64,000 bases of DNA from Azorinus chamasolen (GCA_963576725.1 OY755239.1:56515453-56579452), one strand, 5' to 3'; counted from the first letter of the stretch, positions 33,268-43,052 are shown. Numbers and translations: made by a program. Notes: a model not told the origin generated them from the sequence alone.

Positions 33268-33750
33268 TGACGTTTTTGCAAACAGCGTAGACCCATATCA
33301 CATCGATCCTGTAGGATCTGCTCTTTTTCTTATGACATACAGTTGAACTTCGATATCTCGAACTCTGATAACCCGAACTTCGCGTTAACTCGAACAAAAG
33401 TTCAGTCCCTCCAAAATTTACAATACACACTTGCTCTAAAATGTATCGCTACAGATATCTAGAAACAAATGTGACAGCTTAATACAGGTCTAAAGTAATG
33501 CTGAAAGCTCCTACAGGAGCGTTCAGCATTACTTTAGACCTGTATTAAGCTGAGGCATTGAGGAATTGTTCAGATTAGATATCGGGTGACTCGAACTTCT
33601 ATTATCTCGACCTAATGTGTATGGTCCCTTGAAGTTCGAGTTATCGAAGTTCAACTGTAATATAGATCTGATTCTACAGTTTCTACCATGACCGAAACCT
33701 CCTGCACTTATTGTGCAATTATAAAACATTAAGATGATTAATATTCATCG
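33268..33750 (+). mobile_element. F1 MITE interrupted by a Tigger-like element
   Basis: CAAACAGCGTAGACCCATAT...TTCTTATGACA | TA ... TA | ATATAGATCTGATTCTACAG: F1 reads continuously once the insertion and one TA are removed. Confidence 0.75.
33340..33658. mobile_element. Tigger-like element sharing the PG core
   Basis: Long inverted ends CAGTTGAACTTCGATATCTC and GAGTTATCGAAGTTCAACTG, flanked by TA. The centre (GCTTAATACAGG, GCTCCTACAGGAGC, CCTGTATTAAGC) is the PG hairpin, with different outer arms. Confidence 0.88.
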
Positions 33751-34204
33751 CAAGACTGATATTATATACATGTATCTAGTACCTGTTAGTGCTCAGTACT
33801 GCCACAACTGAACTCGTTATTTTATTAGAATTTCAGAAATGCATTTTCCCAGTTACATGTAACTAACAATACACATTAGGTAACTGGTTTTCATGAACAT
33901 ATTCGAGATTGGAATTATCAGATATACTGATATACTAACGCGAACATGTTCGTGAACTTTATGTGACTTTATTAACACCAATATGCTCGAGAATGTTACG
34001 TTGTTACATGTAAGTGGTGGCAGAAATAGCAGCAATATGCCACCATAGTACTTAGATAGTCGTTGTGGTTTGTTTTTAATTTATATCTAAATCCAATACT
34101 GTACAAATAATATAGTCTAAGTGACATTTTCCCAATGAGACACCAGGTTATCCGGCAACTCATTTGGATTCAACATAAGTGAAACAATAATAAAGAATTT
34201 GTAC
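33751..34204. other. Candidate 3' UTR or intergenic DNA downstream of the alpha-type gene
   Basis: AT-rich. On the minus strand AATAAA occurs at about 33968-33973 and 33821-33826. No other structure seen. Confidence 0.3.
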
Positions 34205-34386
34205 ATAGCATACTACAGCAAAACCTCTCTAAACCGGAATTCAGGTAGAGAATAATTTAGATACTTTTAGACAGGTGTCTGCTTAATACAGACTTTCACC
34301 CTGAATTAAGCAGTCACCTGTCTCCGAAACAAAAAAACGATATTTAAACTACATTCCACGCCCGGTTTAGAGAGATTTTACTGTAT
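34205..34386. mobile_element. PG element (AAACCGG subfamily) just past a stop codon
   Basis: TACAGCAAAACCTCTCTAAA to CGGTTTAGAGAGATTTTACTG; central tip deleted (TAATACAGACTTTCACCCTG). Lies 23 bases past the TGA of the TM4 exon. Confidence 0.82.
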
Positions 34387-34409
34387 ATGTAAATGTTCTC
34401 ATGATAAAA

Positions 34410-34574
34410 TCAACACGCATTCATTGTAGTCTGTGCTGTTAGTGCCGATCTGTCGTCGTAAATCGTCGGCGCTTGTAGAAGCACTCCGAATGTCCCTATC
34501 AACGACGCCGACGTAAAAATCCAAAAGAACAACCTGTCTAACACCATGGCAACGAACTTCCAGTCTTCAACGAT
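34410..34574 (-). CDS. Terminal TM4 exon of an alpha-type nAChR subunit
   Basis: This last coding exon supplies the fourth transmembrane helix and short extracellular C-terminus of a pentameric acetylcholine-gated channel. On the minus strand an acceptor (attacag) is followed in phase 0 by [20 protein letters not shown], the family-typical end of the cytoplasmic MA helix running into TM4. The reading continues through GTFGVLLQAPTIYDD to a TGA stop, giving 54 residues. Phase matches the donor at 37174, leaving a 2.6-kb intron. A PG MITE ends 23 bases past the stop, so the 3' UTR starts almost at once in repeat DNA. AATAAA-like motifs on this strand near 33973 and 33826 could be poly(A) signals, but that is a guess. 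The exon is too short for simple ORF listing and was found by homology to the family pattern. Confidence 0.9.
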   Translation of the reverse strand: MVEDWKFVAMVLDRLFFWIFTSASLIGTFGVLLQAPTIYDDRSALTAQTTMNAC

Positions 34575-34874
34575 CTGTAATGATATCAACAGGATAGATG
34601 CGTTTAAGAATAACCAATAAATGAAACTGTCATTTTATTTATTCCTAACAAATACATTATGACAAACCCTATCATTAAACGCGCACACTCGAAATGAATC
34701 GGCAAGCGTGTATTGCACATCGAACATCAGTAGTCTACAAAAGTCGAGCCTGTTGGGATGGACCGTATAATTATGACTTGTGTACAAGAACGCCTCTATA
34801 TAATTGATTACGTATGTAGGGTCAGATTACCCATTGCCTCCTAAATATACAACTATACAATACTTAAATAGTTC

Positions 34875-35340
34875 ATGCCACACTGGCCTTGTGATTTGTC
34901 CACTTGTCTGTCGACAATTAGTCGTAGACATGAGGCCACAATAGCCATGTGATGTGTCTATTTGTCTGTCGTACATTAGTCGTAGACATTATGCCACAAT
35001 ATTCATGTGATGTGTTCACTTGTCTGTCGTACACTAGTCGTAGACATGATTCCACAATAGCCATGAGGTTTGTCCACTTCTCTGTCGTACATTAGTCGTA
35101 GACATGGTGCCACAATAGTCATGTGATTTTTCCACTTGTCTGTCATACATTAGTCCTAGGTATGACGCCACAATAGTCCTGTTATGTGTCCATCTGTCTG
35201 TTGTACATTAGTCGCAGACACTATGCCAGAATAGTTGTGTGTTATGTGTCCACTTGTCTGTCGTACATAAGTCGTAGACCTGATTCCACAATAATCATGT
35301 GAGTTGTCCAACCGTGAGTCGTACACTAGTCGGATACCTG
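34875..35340. repeat. 58-bp tandem array, about 8 units
   Basis: Unit landmarks ACATGATGCCACAATAGTCA and CACTTGTCTGTCGTACATTA, then GTCGTAGAC. Units differ by a few substitutions. Intronic in the alpha-type nAChR gene. Confidence 0.9.
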
Positions 35341-35401
35341 ACGTATAACAAAGCTGACATGAACTAAGTCATGAAACAAAGACAGACTAACGTTTTATAT
35401 A

Positions 35402-35609
35402 TACAGTAAAACCTCTCTAATGCGACCACCTAAAACAGGTATAATTCTGAGTGGTAGAGGCAGGTGATAGCTTAATGCAGGACAAAATAATGCAGACAAC
35501 TCCTAGAGGAGCTTTCTGCATTACTTTTGTCCTGTATTAAGCAATCACCTTCGTTTAACAACGCCCATGATTATTCATTAAGTGGTCACATTAGAGGGGT
35601 TCTACTTTA
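35402..35609. mobile_element. PG palindrome, complete
   Basis: CAGTAAAACCTCTCTAATGC to TTAGAGGGGTTCTACTTTA; centre AACTCCTAGAGGAGCT. Confidence 0.85.
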
Positions 35610-35661
35610 CATATGCAATATTGATTTATGTTTTCCAATAGACTTCACCTTTACCCCACTA

Positions 35662-35755
35662 ACTAGCATGGATCCAGATGGGACTCCAAATCATTCGACT
35701 TCTCATCAGGATCCATATTGTCAGACACTTTGGTCAAAAGCGTCTCTAAGGCGTG
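35662..35755. repeat. F3 fragment
   Basis: CATGGATCCAGATGGGACTC and CTTCTCATCAGGATCC. Confidence 0.55.
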
Positions 35756-35892
35756 TATGATGATACTTCGTCAATTAATCGCAACCGATGTATTCTAAAT
35801 GGCACAAATCCTAATTTGAACGGATATATTTTCACAACGAGGTAATGCTTAACATTCTATTAAATATTGTTGCGAATGTTACCAAAACAAGA

Positions 35893-36136
35893 GTTAAATT
35901 AGCTCTAGCCTTTCTATGCTTTTGCAAAAAGTAGACCCTGATCAGACTGCTTTTGTATGAGCCGTCTGATCAGGGTCTGTTCTGGTGCTTATGATAAAAT
36001 ATATATTTGATTCTACAGTTTCTGCCATGGACAAACGCTTCCGTGCCCATGTGCGATTATCACAACTAATCTAATCGATTATTCATAATATCATGTCATT
36101 ATTTCTTACTTGAGTACTCATGGAGATAAGGGTTAA
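35893..36136 (+). mobile_element. F1 MITE
   Basis: TTAAATTAGCTCTAGCC to GGAGATAAGGGTTAA; hairpin tip decayed (ACTGCTTTTGTATGAGCC). Confidence 0.75.
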
Positions 36137-36255
36137 GATACAAAATTAAATGTAGTTTGCTTCTTCACATCAATGATACAAACTGATTCCCAATATAGAA
36201 GGATCTCTCTAAAGCGCCCACTTTATGAATAAACACTGGCGTAGAAATTGACTGC

Positions 36256-36497
36256 TTGAAACCCATTCCCTCATACTGACGCCTTTTGACGCCTTTTGAC
36301 GTCTCTGCAAAAATCATCTGTTGAAAACATTGTGATAAATAGAGCATTTGCTCCTATAGGAGCAAATGCTCTATTTATCACAATGGTTTCAAAACTACAC
36401 TATTCTAAAATGTTCCTTTTCTCTAGTTAATGCTCCTTTTCGGTAGATTTATTAAAAGAAGTAGGATCTAAAATAGCCCATGAAGTAATGGGGTTAA
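36256..36497 (+). mobile_element. F2 MITE, first in chain
   Basis: Perfect hairpin at 36322-36389; left end duplicates CGCCTTTTGA; the left target is TTGA, mutated. Confidence 0.88.
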
Positions 36498-36582
36498 CCT
36501 ATTCATGCTCAGAGTCCTTCAAAAATGACATAGGCAAGCGGTGTAGACCTAGATCAGATTGTCTGTACTGTTTGTTGAATCC
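36494..36582 (+). mobile_element. F4 fragment, second in chain
   Basis: TTAACCTATTCATGCTCAG with GGTGTAGACCTAGATCAGA then CTGTACTGTTTG; one stem half lost. Confidence 0.6.
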
Positions 36583-36589
36583 GTCTATG

Positions 36590-36839
36590 TTAATCCTTTC
36601 TCTGTTCTACGTTTATTCCAAGTTTCAATACCTAATGAATATTCATGGACAAAATAGTTATAATAAAATATGGTAAGTCGAACATTGTAACTATTTTAGA
36701 ACGTAAAGAAATAGATCTTTCAAATTCCACTAGCAAACATAGCAGATCCTGATCAGACAGCTCCTGCAGGAGCCATCTGATATGTGTCTACTTTGTTTGA
36801 AAATGCGTGGAAACTCGTTTATATTTAGAAAAGGGTTAA
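36590..36839 (-). mobile_element. F1 MITE, third in chain
   Basis: TTAATCCTTTCTCTGTTC to TTAGAAAAGGGTTAA; hairpin CAGCTCCTGCAGGAGCC. Confidence 0.8.
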
Positions 36840-37051
36840 CCAATAACATCATATTGACGCCCTTTGACACCTCTGTAAAAGAAACGTTTTGAAACCATTG
36901 TGATAAACAATTGGAGCAAATGCTTTGTCTATCACAACGGTTTCAAAACTACACGATTCTAAAAATTTCCTTTTGTCTATTAAAGGCTCGTTTTCGGTAG
37001 ATTTGTTCACATAGGTTGGATCTAAAAATGGTCTTTGAGGGAATGGGTTAA
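36836..37051 (+). mobile_element. F2 MITE, fourth in chain
   Basis: TTAACCAATAACATC to GAGGGAATGGGTTAA; hairpin decayed (GATAAACAATTGGAGCAAAT). Shares its left TTAA with the F1. Confidence 0.85.
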
Positions 37052-37173
37052 CGCAGCACGAAAGTAATATTAGAGTGTCTGTATAGCTTTCATCCTGCAT
37101 TAAGCTACAATTTATTTTAAAACCCCATATTTTGAGTGGTCGTTGTAAAGAGATACTAGTATAGATACGTAAC

Positions 37174-38164
37174 CGATCGTGATTCATCCTCCCCTCTCAA
37201 ATGGTCTGCAATAAACTTGACGTCACTGATAATCTCTACCACCTCTGTCTGCATGCTGCCGGTGGGTTGGCAGCTTGAGCAGAGATCATTCCCTGCCATT
37301 GACCGTCTTTCAGGTCTCTGATGTATAACGTTGTTCTCCACACGCTGTCCCAGTTGTAGACCTGAAACCCTCTCCCAATGTTGCCTCTTTATGCCGTTGC
37401 AACAACTCGGAAGCATATGCTTGCGCAAGATTGGTCTACGCATACACATCATTTTTGGTAACATGTTCAAAAACAAACATCGAACCCATGTCGACATATT
37501 GTGCGTATTTGGTGAACGAAAGTGAACTGTTAATATAAACACAGTCACAAGAATAGATAATGTGACGAGTATCATTGTAAAGAGAAGATATTTCCCTATT
37601 AAGGGTATCACAATAGATGTTGGTGGAATTATCTCTGTCAGAAGCAGAAAGAACACGGTAAGGGAGAGGAGTATTGATATGCATAGGGTTATCTTCTCTT
37701 CGCTGTCTGATGGTAAGTAAAATACTAGAATGGTAAGAAATGATATGACGACACACGGTAAGATAAGGTTCACAGTGTGAAACAACGTCTTTCTACGCAT
37801 TGTGATGTTGAAGGTCAGGTCTGGGTAGGACTCGAGACAACAGGGGTAGAACTTGATATGCTTCTGAGCAGTCACGGACAAAATGTCCCATTCAACATTC
37901 TGGTAGAAGTCCGTCAGGTCAATACCGTAATCAATCACATCCGTAGACTCGGCATCCGCTGCGCAAACATGGACAAGGTCTAATTCGTAGCCGTCGTATG
38001 TCCATGAGCCGAATTTCATAGAGCACTTCTGTATGTCGAATGGGAAGAACTCCACGTCCATTATACAGGCGCTTTTGTAAACGACAGGCGGCTCCCAGAC
38101 AATCTGGCCTGTATAATGAAGCGTTGCCTTCGTGTATATCGTCACTTCGAATTCACCATCCGCG
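37174..38164 (-). CDS. nAChR alpha-type subunit: Cys-loop to cytoplasmic loop exon (M1-M3)
   Basis: A single 991-nt exon begins after acceptor acatttcag with one base of a split codon, then [19 protein letters not shown]. Exon-relative residues: Cys-loop C33 and C47 with FFPFD between; loop B W54 in FGSWTYDG; loop C Y106-P-C108-C109 then Y113, the vicinal cysteines that define alpha subunits. M1 spans about 131-150, M2 about 157-176 and M3 about 188-212. The M2 entry reads SEEK where most family members have SGEK; the -1' Glu and 9' Leu are kept, which argues for cation conduction. The variable cytoplasmic loop ends in [14 protein letters not shown]. The donor is taken at TCG|gttacg because it alone joins in frame to the TM4 exon at 34574. 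The frame is intact. No exon for the preceding extracellular segment was found upstream before the next nAChR gene, so this may be a gene with a distant 5' part, an alternative 3' module, or a truncated duplicate. Confidence 0.93.
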
Positions 38165-38489
38165 CTGAAATGTAATGAACAAATAATACAGAAATTATTG
38201 CAGGCAAATAGATCCTGGCATTTACAGACAGTGAATCGAAATGGCTGTAAATTTGAATATGATTTCCATTTGGCGACATGAGTTAGATTTGTATCTATGA
38301 TTGAGCAATTTATTTTGCCTTGATTGCATTACGATAGCAGGGAAGAAAAAAGCAATCTAACGAACTTATCTCTGTTACAAGTAGATCGTTTCCTTGTTTA
38401 TGTCTGTCGGGTAAACCATTAAGCATGGGTACTATTTTTTAAAATATATTGTCTTTGTCTATTTCTTAACGAAAGTAAACAATATAAAA

Positions 38490-38830
38490 CTTTAGCCCTT
38501 TCCTTCATACAAACGCCTTTTTCACGCCTTTGCAAACAGAGTGGACACAGATCAGACGGCTCCTGTAGGAGCCGTCTGATCAGGGTCTGCTCTGTGTGCG
38601 TATGATATCATATATCTGGCCCCGAGATTATAAAACGGTTTGCATGAGTCTGAGATCATTCTCAAGCATCTGACCAATCAGATACTTGAGAATGATCTCA
38701 GACTCAGACTCATAAGTTTTATAACCTTGGACCCAGATTCTACAGTTTCTGCCAATACCAATATTCCTATAATACATGTGCTATTATAAATATTTACTGT
38801 TATTACCATTTCTTACATGAATAATAAGAG
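38490..38830 (+). mobile_element. F1 MITE interrupted by an FB2 palindrome
   Basis: Strong hairpin at 38533-38598; ATGATATCATATA is followed by FB2, then F1 resumes at CAGATTCTACAGTTTCTGCC. Confidence 0.75.
38616..38733. repeat. FB2 fold-back palindrome inside F1
   Basis: GAGTCTGAGATCATTCTCAA pairs with TTGAGAATGATCTCAGACTC around ATCTGACCAATCAGAT; outer GATTATAAAAC / GTTTTATAACC. Confidence 0.85.
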
Positions 38831-38975
38831 CCGTCTGATCAGGGTCTGCTCTGTTTTCGTATAGAATAATATAGATATTAGTCTGCAGTTTCTGCCGTGG
38901 TCAAATATTCCTATATCATTATAAAAAAGTAACTGGCATTGATGGTGTCAATATTTCTGACAAGAATATTCATGG
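38826..38975 (+). repeat. F1 partial copy
   Basis: Starts inside the hairpin (AAGAGCCGTCTGATCAGGGT) and runs to the GAATATTCATGG end. Confidence 0.6.
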
Positions 38976-39017
38976 ATCCTGATGAGACGCCGAATTGCTC
39001 TGCGTCTCCTGTGGATC

Positions 39018-39122
39018 TCTTCGAGACGATTCTAAAGAGTGGTCACAACATAGTGTCTGGTAGAGAAATAAAGGTGTCATTCTTGAAAATGTTTTAATGT
39101 ATGCATCTTATCTGGACTTCTG
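39018..39122. repeat. FB1 right half
   Basis: ACGATTCTAAAGAGTGGTCA to GCATCTTATCTGGACTTCTG; an F3 scrap (GATGAGACGCCGAATTGCTC) precedes it. Confidence 0.6.
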
Positions 39123-39458
39123 AATCCATATTGTCACTATCATAATGGTTATATTTGTTAAGAGAAAATAATAATAAAAAAAAAAACTCATATAAATTTA
39201 GCAGACAATGATTGTTTTGCAGACGACAATTATGTCACGTGCAAATAAATAACAAACGGTGTATACCCTGTTATATTCACCTTTGATCAGGTTACACACT
39301 GCTTGAAACGGTAGTAGATATAGTCAAACAACTAGGTCTGACGGGTCACGGGTTCGCCGAGTCCATTTTTAAGGGAGATCAGCATTTCGGATATCCACGT
39401 GCCATTTATAAAAGAAAATGTTCAGTTATAGGTATAAAGAATAAGCGCATTAGTTATC

Positions 39459-39551
39459 GGAAATATAGCGTAGTGGATAAGTCGTAGGACCATAAAGAAG
39501 TATTATGATTGGCGAACATTTTATTAGGCGCAGGTTCGAGTCTCGCATCAA
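39459..39551 (+). ncRNA. tRNA-like unit (A and B boxes), probably not a functional tRNA
   Basis: A box TAGCGTAGTGGA at 39466-39477 and B box GGTTCGAGTCT at 39533-39543, 56 bases apart. I cannot draw a convincing cloverleaf or acceptor stem. Confidence 0.55.
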
Positions 39552-39837
39552 CCTAAAATATTTTTTTACTAAAAATATTAAGGAAAGTCCCCTTAAGAGC
39601 ATTAGTTTTGTTGTGCAGTAAGAAGCCACTTGTACAAGACATTTGCTAAAACTTATATTGATATTCATATTTTAGCATCGATTTATTATTGAAAATATTA
39701 CTAATATAGGACTCGAACTCAAACAAAGGCACCATTCCCTAACATAGACGAACATGTGCATAAATGGCCAATACAATTATACAATATGTCATAAAATAAT
39801 TTATCTACTATTCATTCAAAATTAAAAAAAAGTTTAA

Positions 39838-39932
39838 GGTCGACACGGGATTCGAACCCACGCTCAATAAAAAAACTACTCTCGCAATGTCTTCTGCGTA
39901 CCTAGACTTTACCCACTGCGCTAAACTGCTGA
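39838..39932 (-). ncRNA. tRNA-like unit (A and B boxes), reverse strand
   Basis: A box TTTAGCGCAGTGGGTA (39910-39925) and B box GGTTCGAATCCC (39847-39858). Diverged from its partner but better matching tRNA consensus. Probable SINE head. Confidence 0.6.
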
Positions 39933-40264
39933 CAACTATTCCGCCTTTAATTTTATCTTATATACTAAACTCGTCTGTTTAAAAAATGGTCCGAGAACAT
40001 GTGGAATGCTGATCTCCCTAAAAAATGAACTCGGCTGACCTTTGACACGTCAGACCTAGTTGTTTGACTATACTATACTGTTGATTCTGACGACTCACAA
40101 CAATATAAACCCGTTTCATATGCCTAGTTTGCACGCATATCTGAAATTTATTTCTATACTGATTGTGTTATCTATGTTTACGTGCGAGTGCCACTTCTCC
40201 CTGTGGCGTTGGCTCAAAAACAACACACAGGTATGTGAATGTTGAAATAAATAAAAGTTCAGCA

Positions 40265-40643
40265 AATGCAATAAAACTTCGCTAATCCGAAATTTAAGTA
40301 AAACAAGAGAAATGTTTATATTAGGCAGATCTAGGTGGCTGCTTTATACAATGTGAAAGGCATGCTAACCGTTCCTTTAGGAGCTTTCTGTAGGACATTC
40401 ATCGTGCATTAATTTGCGATATGTCTTAACCAATTCCCGCACAAGCCTCTGAAAATGTCACCTTTTGAATCCAGTGTCTGATACATAGAGCAATTCTAAA
40501 ATTTCCATTTTATCTAGTAAATGCTCCTTTTCCGTAGATTTATTCAAAGAGGCTGGGTCTTAAAATAAACTTTGGGGGAATAGTTTTAAGACCGACAATG
40601 GTTCCTGTTTATAGTGTTCGGATTAGCGAGGATTTACTGCAAT
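40265..40643. mobile_element. PG element interrupted by F2
   Basis: AAACTTCGCTAATCCGAAAT...GATATGTC | TTAA | GACCGACAATGGTTCCTG...TCGGATTAGCGAGGATTTACTG. Confidence 0.75.
40426..40589 (+). mobile_element. F2 MITE, hairpin mostly deleted
   Basis: TTAACCAATTCCCGCAC to GGGGGAATAGTTTTAA; GATACATAGAGCAATTCTAA shows the deletion joint. Confidence 0.78.
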
Positions 40644-40741
40644 ACAATACCTCAAGCTTTCTATAGAACACAACATTGCATGTACCACCAACAACAATGA
40701 CATATATAAGATAATATAAATTAATTAAGACACATATTCAG

Positions 40742-40908
40742 AACAACAGATATATACTAAAATCGTCATTTCTCCACCAAACCCTATGTTGTGACCACTC
40801 TTTAGAATGATTCTAAAGAGTAGTCACAACATAGAGATTGGTGGATAAATAAAGGAGTTATTCTTGAAAATGTTTTAATTTACGCATCTTATCTGGACCT
40901 CTGCATAT
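40742..40908. repeat. FB1 palindrome, well preserved
   Basis: CACCAAACCCTATGTTGTGA arm against TCACAACATAGAGATTGGTG; centre TTTAGAATGATTCTAAA. Confidence 0.82.
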
Positions 40909-41377
40909 TACAATAAACAATGAACAATAAAATGATTAAACAATTAAAAATGCCAGCAATAACGATTGTGCAAAACATTAGATGACGATACATGCTTTTA
41001 TTTATCATAAGTTTAATAATATTATTATCGTTCATCATCAACAATATCATTAACAAAATCACAATCGTCTGTGTCGCTCTCATTTTCTATATGAAATAGT
41101 TTTGCAAAAAACATCATCCTAATTTTGTATAAAAATGTATTTTGCCAAGGAGAGTCATTCACTGTTTATTATTAATGTCCTCTACTAAATTGAAGCCTTC
41201 TATACTGTATGGACTCTCTAGTTAAAGCCTGATGAGCCAGTGCATTATTGAAAATTCGGCATTATAAGGACAAAAATAAAGAGCACTTACCACTATTCAG
41301 TTTGCAAGTCTCCCAGCCATACATCCAGTTTGTCGTCCACTTTCAAGTTGATTGTGGGACTTGATCCTTTCCAGATT
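40909..41377. other. No recognised feature
   Basis: AT-rich with GTTCATCATCAACAATATC-type runs. A GT-AG-flanked open segment near 41287-41350 (minus) was considered and not called. Confidence 0.4.
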
Positions 41378-41381
41378 TATA

Positions 41382-41805
41382 TACAGTAAAGTTCCTCTAA
41401 ATCAACCATTTTATGAATAAACATAGGTGTCTTTAAAAAGAGATGGTTCCTTAATACAGGTGTAATATAGTCTCCTATAGGAGCTTTCTGCAAAACATTC
41501 CTCCTACATTAAGCTACCATCCACCTTTAACCCATTCCCTCCTAGTGACGCATTTTGGCGCCTCTGTAAAAGTCACATTTTGAAACCATTGTCATAAAAA
41601 GAGCTTTTGCTTCATAGGAAAAATGCTCTTTTTATCACAATAGTTTCAAAATTACACAATTCTAAAATTCTTCTTTCCTATAATTAATGCTCCTTTTCGG
41701 TAGATTTATTCCAAGAGATTGGGTCTAAAAATAGTCTAGAAGGAAATGAGTTAAGACGCAACATAAGAATATTTTTGGTGGTTGCTTTAGAGGGGTTTTA
41801 CTGTA
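41382..41805. mobile_element. PG element interrupted by F2
   Basis: TACAGTAAAGTTCCTCTAAA...CATCCACCT | TTAA | GACGCAACATAAGAATAT...TTAGAGGGGTTTTACTGTA. Confidence 0.85.
41527..41754 (+). mobile_element. F2 MITE inserted at TTAA of PG
   Basis: 228 bp with both TTAA; hairpin tip decayed (TTTTGCTTCATAGGAAAAAT). Confidence 0.9.
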
Positions 41806-42084
41806 ACGTTATAATCTAAATTGGTTACTACTTGCAAGATTCAACTTGTTTGACAACCACTCAAAGGTTTCTGAAATCCTAAGACGAATCCGAAGTGAGA
41901 AAAAAAACACCAAGATAGGGTTTTAAGGAGGCATAGTATTTGCATTGAAGGTAGCATAATTATAGAAGTGCGCTGAAATTTGTTTAGCATCCTAATATTG
42001 ATGAGTGCTTTGGATCCATATCCATTAATTTATGCTGTTGAAATACAATAATGGACATAATTATTTCGAGGAAAAGATTGTTTG

Positions 42085-42500
42085 AACCTTTTCCTTCATA
42101 TAAAACCATTTCACGCATTTGCAAACAGGGTAGAAAACCGTCTGATCAGGGTCTGCTCAGTTTGCTTATGCCATAATATATTCTGTGTATATTTACCATC
42201 ATAAAAAGTCAGTTAATAAATATAATAAAACCACTCTAATGCGACAATTTCATGAACAAGCGTGGCTATCTTCATAAGCAGGTGGTTGCTTAATGCAGGA
42301 CGAACGTTATGCAGAAAGCTCCCATAGGAGCTTTCTGCATAACTTTCGTCCTGCATTAAGCTACCATCTGCCTTTGTCACTGTGAATTATGCCCCTTTTT
42401 GGTGTTGTCGCATTAGAGGGGTTTTACTCTATTCATGATGTCATTATTTCGTACATGAATATGAAATAGGGAAATATTCTACAGTTTCTGCCATGGCTAA
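42085..42500 (+). mobile_element. F1 MITE interrupted by PG
   Basis: Hairpin shortened (GGGTAGAAAACCGTCTGATC). AATAAATA | PG | TATTCATGATG: excision of the PG plus one TA restores the F1 text. Confidence 0.75.
42228..42432. mobile_element. PG palindrome inserted at TA of F1
   Basis: TAATAAAACCACTCTAATGC to TTAGAGGGGTTTTACTCTA; arms intact, centre GCTCCCATAGGAGC. Confidence 0.88.
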
Positions 42501-42805
42501 ACATTCCTGTGTTCATATGTCATTATAAAATATCGGCTAATTGATACTAAGTCGCATTATTTCTTAACCCTTTCGCCGCCAATGCCGGATCTGTGATTAC
42601 CTATGCAAACAGTTTGGATCCAGATGGGACGCCGAGTAACTCGGCGTCTCATCAGGATCCAAACTGTTTGTTACTGTTACTATATTTTTGAAACAAAAAT
42701 GAAGAAAATAAAAAAATGAAACTTTGTAGCAGACGACAAAGTTAGCAGACGACAGAGTTTGGCAGCGAAGGGGTAAAATAAGTATTCATGGAGTAAATGT
42801 TTAAA
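42475..42805 (+). repeat. F1 right portion interrupted by F3
   Basis: ATTCTACAGTTTCTGCCATG to ATTATTTC, F3, then ATAAGTATTCATGGAGTAAA. Confidence 0.65.
42564..42777 (+). mobile_element. F3 MITE inserted in F1 at TTAA-like site
   Basis: TTAACCCTTTCGCCGCCAAT to GCAGCGAAGGGGTAAA; perfect hairpin at 42603-42671; both GCAGACGAC motifs present. Confidence 0.85.
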
Positions 42806-42887
42806 TTCAGGTGAGATTCAATCTTTGTAATGAAATGTTGTATCTGACATGTGCCCACAGCACGTACGATAGCGAAGAATTTACGAA

Positions 42888-42960
42888 CAATTTGGGTCCA
42901 AATGAGATGACGCCAAGTAGCTTAGTCCCTCATCGTGATCAGAACTGTTTTTCACATTGA
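42888..42960. repeat. F3 hairpin, decayed
   Basis: ATTTGGGTCCAAATGAGATG against CCCTCATCGTGATCAGAACT. Confidence 0.5.
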
Positions 42961-43052
42961 CTGCCATTTGTGAATGTAACAAACATGAATATGTAACAAA
43001 CGACATGTGTTGCAGACGAAAGTTATCTAGTCTGCAAAGACAGAAACAATAC

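Larger units (their letters stand above)
36190..37160. mobile_element. PG element filled with a chain of four TTAA elements
   Basis: Left arm AAGGATCTCTCTAAAGCGCC...GACTGC; right arm CGCAGCACGAAAGTAATATT...GAGTGGTCGTTGTAAAGAGA. Between them lie F2, F4, F1 and F2 end to end. The right end abuts the donor of the exon at 37174. Confidence 0.75.
34575..37173 (-). other. Last intron of the alpha-type nAChR gene
   Basis: A phase-0 intron of 2.6 kb at the homologous position to 52913-54926. It holds a 58-bp tandem array, a PG copy, an F1 copy and a PG composite stuffed with four TTAA elements whose outer end lies about 13 bases from the donor. Confidence 0.85.
39321..40070. mobile_element. TIR element with two convergent tRNA-like units
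   Basis: About 67-base inverted ends: TAGTCAAACAACTAGGTCTG ... AGGGAGATCAGCATT at 39321-39386 and their complement at 40004-40070. Inside lie two pol III-type promoter units facing each other (39459-39551 plus, 39838-39932 minus). No coding capacity. I do not know this family; a SINE-derived fold-back is one reading. Confidence 0.8.

Noticed and set aside
34875..35340. CRISPR-like array
   Set aside because: Units are contiguous tandem repeats with no spacers, in a eukaryotic intron.
37436..37756. Second minus-strand frame overlapping the nAChR exon
   Set aside because: Shadow frame of the channel exon, which has clear domain structure.
39459..39932. Genuine tRNA genes
   Set aside because: Only A/B-box words are evident; I could not fold acceptor or anticodon stems, and both sit within a TIR element.
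41287..41350. Possible nAChR-like exon on the minus strand with a GTAAG donor
   Set aside because: The translation lacks the WxPDIVLYN or EYGG framework and reaches a stop just before the donor in the most open frame.
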